A stretch of 64,000 bases of DNA from Sphingobacteriales bacterium. GTDB taxonomy: Bacteria; Bacteroidota; Bacteroidia; Chitinophagales; Chitinophagaceae. The stretch lies in contig RXJG01000002.1 of the NCBI GenBank assembly GCA_003963365.1, positions 637,722-701,721 on the forward strand. The letters run 5' to 3'. Below the pieces are notes generated by a model. That model had not been told where the DNA came from and did not search any database. It was given only the letters and a program-made list of their open reading frames with translations. Shown here one piece after another: positions 51,412 through 60,399 of the stretch. A program made the translations under genes and the position numbers. Positions within the stretch are counted from its first letter, which is position 1; the number at the start of each line of letters is the position of its first letter.

Positions 51412-51621
51412 TTATCCGGGATTTTTAATGGGACGGGGCTTTGCAGTATCTATTTTAGTAGTATCTGCTTTTTTGGAAGTGTCAGCTGGTGCAGGGGCCG
51501 GGGCTACAGTATCCTTTGCAGACTCAGCTTTTTTTTCTGGTTCATTGTTACAACTGGCGATTGCCATTGCTGCTAACAAAGCAATACCCGGTAAAGTGAA
51601 TTTTGATTTTTTAATAAGCAT
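51412..51621 (-). CDS. Small Ala/Pro/Lys-rich lipoprotein
   Basis: A 69-residue protein: a lipoprotein signal (LPGIALLAAMAIASC with lipobox Cys near residue 24) followed by a low-complexity tail rich in Ala, Pro, Asp, Thr and Lys (APAPAPADTSKKADTTKIDTAK). The mature part is only about 45 residues and has no recognisable fold. It is probably a small envelope lipoprotein. The start at 51621 (MLIKKSKFT) gives a normal signal; the frame is open to 51651. It is followed by a terminator. Confidence 0.7.
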   Translation of the reverse strand: MLIKKSKFTLPGIALLAAMAIASCNNEPEKKAESAKDTVAPAPAPADTSKKADTTKIDTAKPRPIKNPG

Positions 51622-51699
51622 AGCTTTTGGTTTTAGATATAATGTTACCAAAATTATTCTGCTTGCAAAAATTTTTTTTAAACAGGCGGAAAAAGAAAA

Positions 51700-52512
51700 T
51701 CATCGTTTATCAAAGTATATTCTAAAGAATAGCAACTGGTACCGAATGGCGTTGGCCCAGTAATCCCAGTTGTGTTCACCGGGCCGCTGAATAAAATCAT
51801 GTTCAATTTTGAGCTGCAGCATTTTTTCATGCAGTTGCTGGTTAACAGGAAAGAAAAAATCATTAATGCCACAATCAATAATAATCGAAAATGAATCTTT
51901 GGGGCAGGCATCAATCATATTTACTATACTGCGTTTGTTCCATTCATCTGCATGTGTTTTTATGTCGCCAATTTTTTCCTTTATCTGCCAATTATCAGGA
52001 AAGGGGCGAATATCAACACCACCACTCATGCTGCCAATAGCTCCAAAAGTTTCAGGGTGCTTTAATGCTAAATAAAAAGCGCCATGCCCTCCCATGCTTA
52101 AACCGGTAATGGCCCGGTGTTTTCTGTTGGCGATAGTACGGTAGTGCTGATCAATGTAACAAACTACTTCTTTGCTTACATGTGTTTCGTATTGTGAATT
52201 ACTGTCAAGCGGACTATCATAATACCAGCTATTAAAACCACCGTCAGGATTAAAGATGATCAGTTGTAATTGATCTGCATATTTTTTTATATCCGGCACT
52301 TTGGTAACCCACCCCCGGTAGTAATCACTATGCCCGTGCAAAAGATACACAACAGGGTAGCGGTTCTTTTTTATTTTATAAGTACCTGGGGTTATCACCA
52401 CACATTTAATCTTTCTGTGCATAGCATTGCTGTAAATGGAAACGGTGTCAACAGAAGCAGCAGAAGCAAGTACGACTGAGAACAGAAAATATAAACTTAA
52501 AACTGATTTCAT
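51700..52512 (-). CDS. Exported esterase D-like alpha/beta hydrolase
   Basis: A 270-residue protein with a signal peptide (SVLSLYFLFSVVLASAASV) and the putative-esterase fold. VVYLLHGHSDYYRGW gives the oxyanion-hole region, ITGLSMGGHGAFYLAL the nucleophile Ser (GxSxG), DCGINDFFFP the acid region, and RPGEHNWDYW the catalytic His. Relatives include acetyl- and feruloyl-xylan esterases, mycolyltransferase-like proteins and S-formylglutathione hydrolase. The export signal favours action on an extracellular ester or polysaccharide. Confidence 0.87.
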   Translation of the reverse strand: MKSVLSLYFLFSVVLASAASVDTVSIYSNAMHRKIKCVVITPGTYKIKKNRYPVVYLLHGHSDYYRGWVTKVPDIKKYADQLQLIIFNPDGGFNSWYYDSPLDSNSQYETHVSKEVVCYIDQHYRTIANRKHRAITGLSMGGHGAFYLALKHPETFGAIGSMSGGVDIRPFPDNWQIKEKIGDIKTHADEWNKRSIVNMIDACPKDSFSIIIDCGINDFFFPVNQQLHEKMLQLKIEHDFIQRPGEHNWDYWANAIRYQLLFFRIYFDKR

Positions 52513-52536
52513 AAAGTTATCATTAGCATCTTTCTA

Positions 52537-53838
52537 TTATTCCTCCTCCATATCTTTCTTAATCTTTTCGCTGATGTTCACCAAAACTTTATCAATACGG
52601 TGACCATCCATATCAAGTATTTCAATATTAAATCCTTTCCATTCTAATTTTTCACCGGCATGCGGTATATGTTCCAGTTCATGCAGAATAAATCCGGCCA
52701 GTGTATCAAACTGGTGTTCCTGCTGGTCAATCCATGCTGTTTTATCAAAACGTGCCAGGAAATCAAAGAAAGGAATCTGGCCATCTACTAAATAAGATCC
52801 GTCTTCCCTCTCTGTTACCGTATAATCTTCCATGTCTTCCTGTGGTAAATCGCCTACGATGGCTTCTAAAATATCATTTATAGTAATTAAGCCCAGCATA
52901 CTTCCATATTCATCAACTATAAAGCAACTGTGTGTTTTTGTTTGTTTAAATTTTTCCAATACCTGGTAAGGGGTATTGTTTTCGGGTACAAACAAAGCGG
53001 GTTGCATAATTTCTTTAAACGAAACGGAATCGGGAGTTACATACATATCTTTTATAGAAACAATTCCCTTGATATTATCAACACCCCCTTCGCAAATGGG
53101 ATAAACAGAGTGTGGCTCCTGTTTTATCTTCTCAATTATTTTTTCCTCGTTATCATCCATCTCAAACCAGATGATATCACTCCGGTGTGTCATTAAAGAA
53201 GTAATATTTCTGTCGCCCAAATGAAAAACACGTTCAATAATTTCTTTTTCTTCTTCTTCAATAGTACCACCTTCTGTTCCTTCACTGATCATGGCTTTAA
53301 TTTCTTCTTCTGTAACAATATTATCCTGCGAGGGCTGAACATTAAATATTTTGAAAAATAAATTGGTGACACTGTTCAATAACCATACTACCGGATAAGT
53401 TGCTATGGCAAAAAGCTTCATGGGGGTGGCTGCTACTATGGCAATCTTTTCGGCCCTTAATAAACCAAAACGTTTGGGAAGTAATTCGCCAAAAATGATG
53501 GAGAGAAAAGTTACAATGACTACAATGATTACCGTGGAAATGGTTTGGGCATAAGGTTTCAGCACTGCTGCTTTTGCAATGACAGGTTCTAAATAAACAT
53601 TGAATTTTTCTGCGGAGTAAACACCCGTTAAAATAGCAATAAGTGTAATGCCAATTTGTGCGGCAGATAAAAATATTTCAGGGTTCTCACTAAGTTCCAG
53701 CGCAGTTTTAGCTGCATCATCGCCTTTGTTGGCCATGCTTTCCAGTCTCGCTTTTCTTGCCGATACAAGGGCAATCTCACTCATTACAAATAAGCCGTTC
53801 AGTAAAATTAAACCAATCAATATAAAAACAGCCGTCAT
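52537..53838 (-). CDS. CNNM/CorC-type membrane protein with CBS pair (hemolysin family)
   Basis: A 433-residue protein: a DUF21/CNNM domain with four hydrophobic segments (AVFILIGLILLNGLFVMSEIAL and later ones), two CBS domains (about 205-330; LMTHRSDIIWFEMDD, SCFIVDEYGSMLGLITINDILE), and a C-terminal CorC_HlyC transporter-associated domain. Members are linked to Mg2+ or Na+ transport. The stop of the PAP2 gene upstream on the same strand lies 2 nt away, so the two genes are probably co-transcribed. Confidence 0.92.
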   Translation of the reverse strand: MTAVFILIGLILLNGLFVMSEIALVSARKARLESMANKGDDAAKTALELSENPEIFLSAAQIGITLIAILTGVYSAEKFNVYLEPVIAKAAVLKPYAQTISTVIIVVIVTFLSIIFGELLPKRFGLLRAEKIAIVAATPMKLFAIATYPVVWLLNSVTNLFFKIFNVQPSQDNIVTEEEIKAMISEGTEGGTIEEEEKEIIERVFHLGDRNITSLMTHRSDIIWFEMDDNEEKIIEKIKQEPHSVYPICEGGVDNIKGIVSIKDMYVTPDSVSFKEIMQPALFVPENNTPYQVLEKFKQTKTHSCFIVDEYGSMLGLITINDILEAIVGDLPQEDMEDYTVTEREDGSYLVDGQIPFFDFLARFDKTAWIDQQEHQFDTLAGFILHELEHIPHAGEKLEWKGFNIEILDMDGHRIDKVLVNISEKIKKDMEEE

Positions 53839-53839
53839 G

Positions 53840-54427
53840 TTATTCCTGCTTTGGTAATGGTTGTAAACCGATTCTTGAATTAAATATATAACTAGTTATC
53901 CAGCCTAATGTCATTCCAATCAGGGCACCACAAAATACATCAACTGGATAATGTACACCCACGTACACCTGCGCATAAATGATGGCAAATGCCCATAAAA
54001 AAATGAGCCGCCACCACTTGCTGTTGAATTTTAATGTTTGATAAATAAAGGTTGCCGCTGCAAAATGATTAACGGCGTGTGAAGATGGGAATGAAGAACT
54101 TCTGGGGCAATAGTTGACTAATATGCGAATCATTCCATTAATAGACGGATCCTGGCAGGGACGCAAACGCATGAGATTTTCTTTTAAAACCGAACTGCTT
54201 AAAATATCTGATAATACTGCAGTAAGAATAATCATCAGCACCCACCAGCCACCTTGCTTACCAAAATTGAAAGTGACCAATAGTAATAAAAACAGGTAAA
54301 AGGGTAACCAGAAATTTGCTTCCCGCAGAAAGGGCAGTACGGCATCAAATAATGAATTATTCCATTCTGAATTTATAAGATGAAACAACTGGTAATCGAA
54401 TTGCTGTAAGGGGGCCGGTAGTGTCAT
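53840..54427 (-). CDS. PAP2-family membrane phosphatase
   Basis: About 195 residues with five or six membrane helices and the PAP2 signature: KENLMRLRPC (motif 1, Lys and Arg), SSFPSSHAVNHFA (motif 2, SGH-like with His) and VYVGVHYPVDVFCG (motif 3 with Arg/His). It dephosphorylates lipid phosphates such as undecaprenyl pyrophosphate or phosphatidic acid. The start at 54427 (MTLPAPLQQFD) is preferred: the frame is open to 54544, but the extra part overlaps the divergent promoter and gene. Confidence 0.88.
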   Translation of the reverse strand: MTLPAPLQQFDYQLFHLINSEWNNSLFDAVLPFLREANFWLPFYLFLLLLVTFNFGKQGGWWVLMIILTAVLSDILSSSVLKENLMRLRPCQDPSINGMIRILVNYCPRSSSFPSSHAVNHFAAATFIYQTLKFNSKWWRLIFLWAFAIIYAQVYVGVHYPVDVFCGALIGMTLGWITSYIFNSRIGLQPLPKQE

Positions 54428-54457
54428 GTATGTTATGTGGCTGTTAATCCAGCCCGG

Positions 54458-54502
54458 CAAAAATAACATTATCTGCAACACTATCAGAAAACGGTATTTT
54501 TG
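54458..54502. promoter_or_regulatory. Divergent promoter pair for PAP2 and LTA-synthase-like genes
   Basis: A minus-strand -7 box TATTTTTG (54465 down to 54458) and a plus-strand TATTTTTG (54495-54502) lie 29 nt apart, back to back. Neither has an obvious TTTG at -33. Confidence 0.55.
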
Positions 54503-54521
54503 CACCACTTTTACCATATAT

Positions 54522-56687
54522 ATGATAAAAATTCCCCGCATCATTAAATGGGTATTGCAATTATTTGTATTGTTTGTTGTGCTGATGACAGTACTAAGGC
54601 TGGCATTCTTTTATTATTTCAATACGCAACACCAGTCGCTAACAGCAAACATGGAGGCCATATGGATGGGTATCAGGTTTGATGCAAGAATAGTTGCCAT
54701 AGTGCTGTTGCCGTTATTATTGTTTGGAAGTGTTGAATTCAAAAAGAAGTTTTCTGAATTTTCTGCCGGAAGAAAGTTGTTTACGTTTTTAGTATGCTTT
54801 ATACCAGTTGCTACCATACTCATTATTACGGCCAATACCGGAGTATTAATTAAAATATTTAAACAGGCAGGAATAGCATTTGCCATTAGCCTGGTGTTGC
54901 TGCTATTGCTTCAGTTAAGAGTGATGAATCCTTTTGAATCAGCTAAAGCAAAACGTTTTTGGTTTTGGTATCTCAGCATTTTTATAACTGTTTGGGTGCT
55001 GTTTTATGGCTTTGATTTTGCTCATTATTCATATTTGTCGCAGCGGTTAAATGCCAGCGTATTAAATTTCCTGGAAGATGCCAGCATTTCCTTTCATATG
55101 ATGTGGCAATCCTATCCCATTATTAAGATATTGATTGGTATTATAATAGCTGTTGTGCTGTTGATGTGGGTAGTGAAAAAGTTATACCAGCTTAGTGCCA
55201 GGCAGAAAGTTTCAGAAATGTTTCACCGGAGCATAACTTTCGCCATTATGTTGTTTATTCTTGCGTTATCTATCTTTGGAAGAATAGGACAGTATCCATT
55301 AAGATGGAGTGATGCCTTTGCACTGGGTAGCGATTACAAAGCCAATCTTTCCTTAAATCCATTTCAAAGTTTTTTTAGTTCACTTACTTTTCGTCATGAT
55401 ACATACGATGTAAAAAAAGTAAAAGAGTATTATCCGCTGATGAGTGATTATCTCGGTATTCAAAATCCGGATGTAAATCAATTGAACTTTGGCCGGCAAT
55501 ACAATTTTACAAAAGATAGTTTTCCTTCTAAGCCAAACGTCGTATTGGTGATTTGCGAGAGCTTTAGTGCATACAAAAGTTCTATGTGGGGTAATCCACT
55601 AAACACAACGCAGTACTTTAATCAACTTTGTAATAACGGAATCTTCTTTGATCATTGTTTTACGCCGCATTATGGCACCGCCAGGGGGGTGTGGGCCGTA
55701 ATTACCGGTACACCGGATGTGCAGTTAGATAAAACAGCCAGCCGCAATCCTGCGGCCGTTGATCAGCACACTATTATTAATAACCTGGAAGGATATGAAA
55801 AGTTTTATTTCCTGGGAGGAAGTACCAGTTGGGCTAATATCCGTGGGGTGCTCACTAATAATATTAAAGGGCTGAATTTATTTGAGGAAGAAAATTTTGA
55901 TGCAAAAAAAGTGGATGTATGGGGCATTAGTGATAAGAATCTTTTCCTCGAAGCGAATAAAAAGCTGGCTGCACAAAGCAAACCTTTCTTTGCCATTATT
56001 CAAACAGCCGATAATCATCGTCCGTACACAATACCCAAAGAAGATATGGGTGCATTCAAACGCATCGAAAATATCAGTGCCGATTCATTAAAGCAACATG
56101 GGTTCGAATCATTAGATGAATACAATGCGTTTCGTTATACTGATTTTTGCTATCAGCAATTTATAGAAGCGGCTAAAAAAGAAAAGTATTTTGAAAACAC
56201 CGTTTTTGTTTTTGTAGGTGATCATGGAATAAGAGGAAGTGCAGGAAATATGTTTCCGCAAAGCTGGACAGATGAAGCATTAACAGCAGAACATGTGCCT
56301 TTATTATTTTATTCACCAAAATTTTTACAGGCACAGCGGATCAACAGGGTTTGTTCGCAGGTAGATATCATGCCGAGCATTGCCGGTTTATTGAAGCAGT
56401 CTTATTACGATAATACAATAGGCAGGAACCTATTTGATACTTCCTTCGCACAAAAAGATTTTGCTTTTATCATTGATCATGATGAAAGACAGATAGGCGT
56501 TGTAAGCGGTGATTATTATTTTGTACACCAGCTTAATTCATCTAAGGAAAAACTGGTTTCCATTAAAAATAATTTGCCGGTTCCTGTAAATGGTACTACT
56601 GATTCTTTGAGAGGAAGATTGAGTGCATTAACACAAGGTGCCTATGAAACTTCGAGGTATTTGTTGTACAACAATAAGAAGAAATAA
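54522..56687 (+). CDS. LTA synthase-like membrane sulfatase-fold transferase
   Basis: A 721-residue protein: five N-terminal membrane helices over about 300 residues, then an extracytoplasmic alkaline-phosphatase/sulfatase-fold domain. VVLVICESFSAYKS has a metal-binding Glu, HYGTARGVWAVITG the Thr nucleophile, QTADNHRPYT and VFVGDHGIRG further metal ligands. Such enzymes transfer phosphoglycerol or phosphoethanolamine to envelope glycans or lipids. In a Gram-negative bacterium the second role or a glycan phosphotransferase is more likely than teichoic acid synthesis. The start at 54522 follows a -7 box by 20 nt. Confidence 0.88.
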   Translation: MIKIPRIIKWVLQLFVLFVVLMTVLRLAFFYYFNTQHQSLTANMEAIWMGIRFDARIVAIVLLPLLLFGSVEFKKKFSEFSAGRKLFTFLVCFIPVATILIITANTGVLIKIFKQAGIAFAISLVLLLLLQLRVMNPFESAKAKRFWFWYLSIFITVWVLFYGFDFAHYSYLSQRLNASVLNFLEDASISFHMMWQSYPIIKILIGIIIAVVLLMWVVKKLYQLSARQKVSEMFHRSITFAIMLFILALSIFGRIGQYPLRWSDAFALGSDYKANLSLNPFQSFFSSLTFRHDTYDVKKVKEYYPLMSDYLGIQNPDVNQLNFGRQYNFTKDSFPSKPNVVLVICESFSAYKSSMWGNPLNTTQYFNQLCNNGIFFDHCFTPHYGTARGVWAVITGTPDVQLDKTASRNPAAVDQHTIINNLEGYEKFYFLGGSTSWANIRGVLTNNIKGLNLFEEENFDAKKVDVWGISDKNLFLEANKKLAAQSKPFFAIIQTADNHRPYTIPKEDMGAFKRIENISADSLKQHGFESLDEYNAFRYTDFCYQQFIEAAKKEKYFENTVFVFVGDHGIRGSAGNMFPQSWTDEALTAEHVPLLFYSPKFLQAQRINRVCSQVDIMPSIAGLLKQSYYDNTIGRNLFDTSFAQKDFAFIIDHDERQIGVVSGDYYFVHQLNSSKEKLVSIKNNLPVPVNGTTDSLRGRLSALTQGAYETSRYLLYNNKKK

Positions 56688-56776
56688 AAAGTTCAGCGTA
56701 AAAAATAAAAGTAAAAGTCCTGTCAACATCAAAGTTTTTTCTTCATCTTTGAACCATCCCCTTAAACAATTAACGT

Positions 56777-58030
56777 ATGGCTGAAAAGAAAAACGCCGCA
56801 ATTGGTTTTATTTTCATTACCCTTTTATTGGATGTAATTGGTTTTGGTATAATTATACCGGTGATGCCGAGATTGATTGCTGAACTAAAACATGTCAGCA
56901 TCAGCGAAGCAGCACCATATGGCAGCTTCCTTACTTCAGTATACGCTATCATGCAATTTATTTGTGCCCCCATTATTGGTAACCTTAGTGATAAGTATGG
57001 AAGAAGACCAGTACTGTTGTTTTCGTTATTTGGATTTGGTATTGATTATTTGTTTTTATCATTCGCCCCATCTTATGGATGGTTGTTTTTTGGTAGGGTG
57101 ATAGCAGGCATTACGGGTGCAAGTTTTACTACCGCATCTGCCTATATAGCGGATGTAAGCAAAACTCCTGAGTCGAGAGCAAAAAACTTTGGAATGATTG
57201 GGGCTGCATTTGGCTTAGGGTTTATCATTGGTCCGGTAATAGGAGGTGAGTTAAGCAAGTTTGGATTAAGGGCACCGTTTTATTTTGCTGCCGGCTTAAC
57301 ACTATTAAACTGGTTATACGGATATTTTATTTTGCCCGAATCATTAAGCAAAGAAAACCGCCGGCCATTTGAATGGAAAAGAGCTAACCCGGTAGGATCA
57401 TTATTGCATTTAAAAAAATATCCGGCCATCAGCGGGTTAATATTTTCATTAGTGTTTATCTACATTGCTGCACATGCGGTACAAAGCAACTGGAATTATT
57501 TTACCATCTATCGTTTTAAGTGGAGTGAAGAAATGGTAGGTCGTTCGTTGGGAATGGTGGGGATACTCGTGGCATTAGTGCAGGTAGTATTGGTAAGAAT
57601 AGTTAATCCCAAAATAGGAAATGAAAAAAGTGTGTACACAGGCCTCGTGTTTTATTCATTGGGAATGTTATTGTTTGCGTTCGCTACACAGGGATGGATG
57701 ATGTTTGTATTTTTAGTTCCATATTGTTTGGGTGGTATTGCCGGCCCTGCACTCCAGGCAATATTAGCCGGTCATGTTCCACCTAACGAGCAGGGCGAAC
57801 TGCAGGGTGCTTTAACAAGTATAATGAGTGCCACTTCTATTTTTGGGCCATTAATAATGAATAATCTCTTTTATTATTTTACGCATGAAAAAGCTCCTGT
57901 ATTATTTCCCGGGGCACCGTTTCTGCTGGGAGCAGTATTAATGCTGGCAAGTGCAGCAGTTGCGTTCAATGCTTTACGTCACGAAAAATACCTCGAACAT
58001 AAAGAGGCATCAACAAAAAAAAGTGGCTGA
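56777..58030 (+). CDS. MFS transporter, TCR/Tet-like drug:H+ antiporter family
   Basis: A 417-residue 12-helix transporter with MFS motif [21 protein letters not shown] between helices 2 and 3, motif C-like [12 protein letters not shown] in helix 5 (antiporter signature), and early [19 protein letters not shown], typical of TetA-like proteins. Genes of this type are widespread in Bacteroidota and do not by themselves show tetracycline resistance. A weak inverted repeat (58035-58073) follows the stop. The gene precedes hutI by 71 nt. Confidence 0.88.
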   Translation: MAEKKNAAIGFIFITLLLDVIGFGIIIPVMPRLIAELKHVSISEAAPYGSFLTSVYAIMQFICAPIIGNLSDKYGRRPVLLFSLFGFGIDYLFLSFAPSYGWLFFGRVIAGITGASFTTASAYIADVSKTPESRAKNFGMIGAAFGLGFIIGPVIGGELSKFGLRAPFYFAAGLTLLNWLYGYFILPESLSKENRRPFEWKRANPVGSLLHLKKYPAISGLIFSLVFIYIAAHAVQSNWNYFTIYRFKWSEEMVGRSLGMVGILVALVQVVLVRIVNPKIGNEKSVYTGLVFYSLGMLLFAFATQGWMMFVFLVPYCLGGIAGPALQAILAGHVPPNEQGELQGALTSIMSATSIFGPLIMNNLFYYFTHEKAPVLFPGAPFLLGAVLMLASAAVAFNALRHEKYLEHKEASTKKSG

Positions 58031-58101
58031 ATAAATTTTATTAAATACTTACCACAAGAAGGCCTAATAAAATATTGTATAAAAGCAATTAGATTTGCAG
58101 C

Positions 58102-59340
58102 ATGTCATCCATGCTTGTCACCAACATTAAGCAGCTGGTTAATGTCAGGGAAGAAAATCATTTATTAAGAAGAAAAGAACTTTCTCATCTTCCTGTTATT
58201 GAAGATGCCTTCCTCATTATTGAAGATGGCATTATTGCTGAATATGGAAGAATGGAACAACTGTCATCTGTCAACCGTCCTCTGTCAACATTAAATGCTT
58301 CCGGTCAATTCATCCTTCCTGCCTGGTGTGATAGTCATACACATTTAGTGTTTGCTGCCAGCAGGGAAGAAGAGTTTGTAGATAAAATAAAGGGGCTAAG
58401 TTATGCAGAGATTGCAGCAAAAGGCGGAGGAATATTAAACTCTGCAAAAAAGTTGAATGCAACCAGCGAAGATGAGTTATTCAATCTATCATGGAAACGA
58501 TTGGAAGAAGTTGCCAAACTCGGTACCGGTGCTATTGAAATAAAAAGTGGCTATGGATTAACTGTGGAAGGTGAATTGAAAATGCTCCGTGTAATTAAGC
58601 GATTGAAAGAAAAGTCAAATCTCACTATTAAAGCAACATTTCTTGGAGCACATACCTATCCATTAGTGTATAAAGAAAATCATCGTGGCTATATTGATTT
58701 AATCAGGAATGAAATGCTGCCGGTAATTGCTGCTGAAAAATTAGCTGATTATATTGATGTGTTTTGCGAAACTGGTTTCTTTTCATCCGAAGAAACGGAA
58801 GAGATATGCAAAGCAGGAATGAGTTATGGATTAAAACCAAAGCTTCATGCTAATCAATTAAATTTATCCGGTGGAGTTGAAGTGGGTGTAAAGTTGCATG
58901 CTGTTTCCGTTGATCATTTGGAAACAATGGATGAATCGTCAATCAAAACATTAGCATCATCTAATACTATCGGAACACTATTACCAACAGCCGCTTTCTT
59001 TTTACGAATGCCTTTTCAACCAGCCCGGCAATTAATTGATGCCGGTTGTGCCATTGCGCTGGCAACAGATTTCAATCCCGGTTCTTCTCCCAGCTGTAAT
59101 ATGAATTTGGTAGTGGCAATGAGCTGCATTCAAATGAAGATGTTACCGGAAGAAGCCATCAATGCAGCAACCATCAACGGAGCCTATGCAATGGAAGTGG
59201 AAAAGGAATTAGGCAGCATCACTGTTGGAAAGAAAGCGAACCTCATTTTTACCAAACCAATTCCATCCCTGGCATACCTTCCTTATTCCTTTGGTACAAA
59301 TTTGATTGATAAAGTAATGATAAACGGAGAATTTATTTAA
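58102..59340 (+). CDS. hutI: Imidazolonepropionase (histidine degradation)
   Basis: A 412-residue amidohydrolase: WCDSHTHLVFAASREEEF (metal HxH), IEIKSGYGL, FLGAHTYPL, KLHANQL (metal His) and ATDFNPGSSPS (metal Asp). It hydrolyses 4-imidazolone-5-propanoate to formiminoglutamate, the substrate of hutG next door. A TAGATTTG -7 box ends 4 nt before the first ATG; a second Met three codons later is an alternative start that would leave a short leader. Codons 54-63 fall in a heptamer repeat (58261-58288). Confidence 0.95.
   Translation: MSSMLVTNIKQLVNVREENHLLRRKELSHLPVIEDAFLIIEDGIIAEYGRMEQLSSVNRPLSTLNASGQFILPAWCDSHTHLVFAASREEEFVDKIKGLSYAEIAAKGGGILNSAKKLNATSEDELFNLSWKRLEEVAKLGTGAIEIKSGYGLTVEGELKMLRVIKRLKEKSNLTIKATFLGAHTYPLVYKENHRGYIDLIRNEMLPVIAAEKLADYIDVFCETGFFSSEETEEICKAGMSYGLKPKLHANQLNLSGGVEVGVKLHAVSVDHLETMDESSIKTLASSNTIGTLLPTAAFFLRMPFQPARQLIDAGCAIALATDFNPGSSPSCNMNLVVAMSCIQMKMLPEEAINAATINGAYAMEVEKELGSITVGKKANLIFTKPIPSLAYLPYSFGTNLIDKVMINGEFI
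58261..58288 (+). repeat. 7-bp tandem repeat inside hutI
   Basis: Four heptamers, consensus CTGTCAA: CTGTCAT (58261), CTGTCAA (58268), CCGTCCT (58275), CTGTCAA (58282). They encode the loop LSSVNRPLSTLN ahead of the first metal-binding strand. Confidence 0.75.
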
Positions 59341-59349
59341 CTTCCACCA

Positions 59350-60399
59350 ATGAAGCATTTAAAAGTTTACAGCAAACAGGATATTCTCAGTCTTACAAAA
59401 ATCAGGCGGTTTGAAACAAAAGCAGGAGAGCGGCTGCATACCATTAAAGAAGTTTCGCAACTGGAAGAATCCATTGATCAGTCGCCGGCAAAATATGTTT
59501 TGATTGGGGTTCCCGAAGAAATTGGAGTAAAAGCCAATCATGGTAATGGCGGAACAGAAACTGCCTGGTTACCATTCTTGCAATCTTTCTTTAATGTGCA
59601 GAGCAATGATTTTTTTAGCGGAGACGATGTGCTGATGCTGGGTCATTTTGATTTTGGCGATATGAAATGGCTCATTGATAACAATGCGCATGGACAGGAA
59701 GAAAAAATAGATGCTTACCGTCATGCTGTTATTACGATTGATGATGAAGTGGAAAGTTTGGTTAAGATTATTACTTCTCTTAACAAAATACCCATTGTTA
59801 TTGGTGGCGGACATAACAACGCTTATCCATTAATTAAAGGTTCGGCCAAAGGATTACATAAAGCAGGAAAAATTCCTATGGCGCAAATCAATGCTATTAA
59901 TTTAGATGCCCATACCGATTACCGTCCTTCAGAAGGAAGACATAGCGGCAATGGTTTCCGTTATGCAGATGAAGATGGTTATTTACAGAAATATTGTGCC
60001 ATCGGTATTCATGAAAATTATTTGCCACAAAATGTGTGGCTGGATATTGTAAACAATCCTTTCATGGACTTTGTTACCTATGAAGATATTTTTATTCACG
60101 AGAAGCGAAACTTCATACAAGCCATTGCACATGCCACAGGCTTTACTGATGATAATTATACAGGAATAGAAATAGATCTTGACTCCATTGAGTATGTTTT
60201 AAGCAGTGCAGCTACACCCAGTGGTATCTCACCCTTACATGCAAGACAGTTTATAAACTTTGCTGCTACAGACAGTAAAGTGGCTTATGTACATATTTGC
60301 GAAGGGGCTACTCAATTGAGTGATGGAAGAAAAGATGAATCAACCGGTAAATTGATCAGCTATTTAGTGACTGATTTTATAAAAGCTCATAAACAGTAA
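59350..60399 (+). CDS. hutG: Formimidoylglutamase (arginase family)
   Basis: A 349-residue ureohydrolase-fold enzyme: VIGGGHNNAYPL (GGGH motif, with Asn in the place of the usual Asp), NLDAHTDYRP (DAHxD) and GIEIDLDSIE (the acidic metal motif). These line the Mn2+ pair. It splits formiminoglutamate into glutamate and formamide, the last step after hutI, whose stop is 9 nt upstream. hutH and hutU are not in this window. The stop codon abuts that of the convergent gene. Confidence 0.9.
   Translation: MKHLKVYSKQDILSLTKIRRFETKAGERLHTIKEVSQLEESIDQSPAKYVLIGVPEEIGVKANHGNGGTETAWLPFLQSFFNVQSNDFFSGDDVLMLGHFDFGDMKWLIDNNAHGQEEKIDAYRHAVITIDDEVESLVKIITSLNKIPIVIGGGHNNAYPLIKGSAKGLHKAGKIPMAQINAINLDAHTDYRPSEGRHSGNGFRYADEDGYLQKYCAIGIHENYLPQNVWLDIVNNPFMDFVTYEDIFIHEKRNFIQAIAHATGFTDDNYTGIEIDLDSIEYVLSSAATPSGISPLHARQFINFAATDSKVAYVHICEGATQLSDGRKDESTGKLISYLVTDFIKAHKQ

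Noticed and set aside
56777..58030. Tetracycline resistance determinant
   Set aside because: General TCR/Tet-like MFS proteins are widespread in this phylum, and no resistance-type regulator or mobile element accompanies the gene.
58035..58073. Terminator after the MFS gene
   Set aside because: The 9-bp arms ATTTTATTA/TAATAAAAT are pure AT with a 21-nt loop and no T tract; too weak to call.
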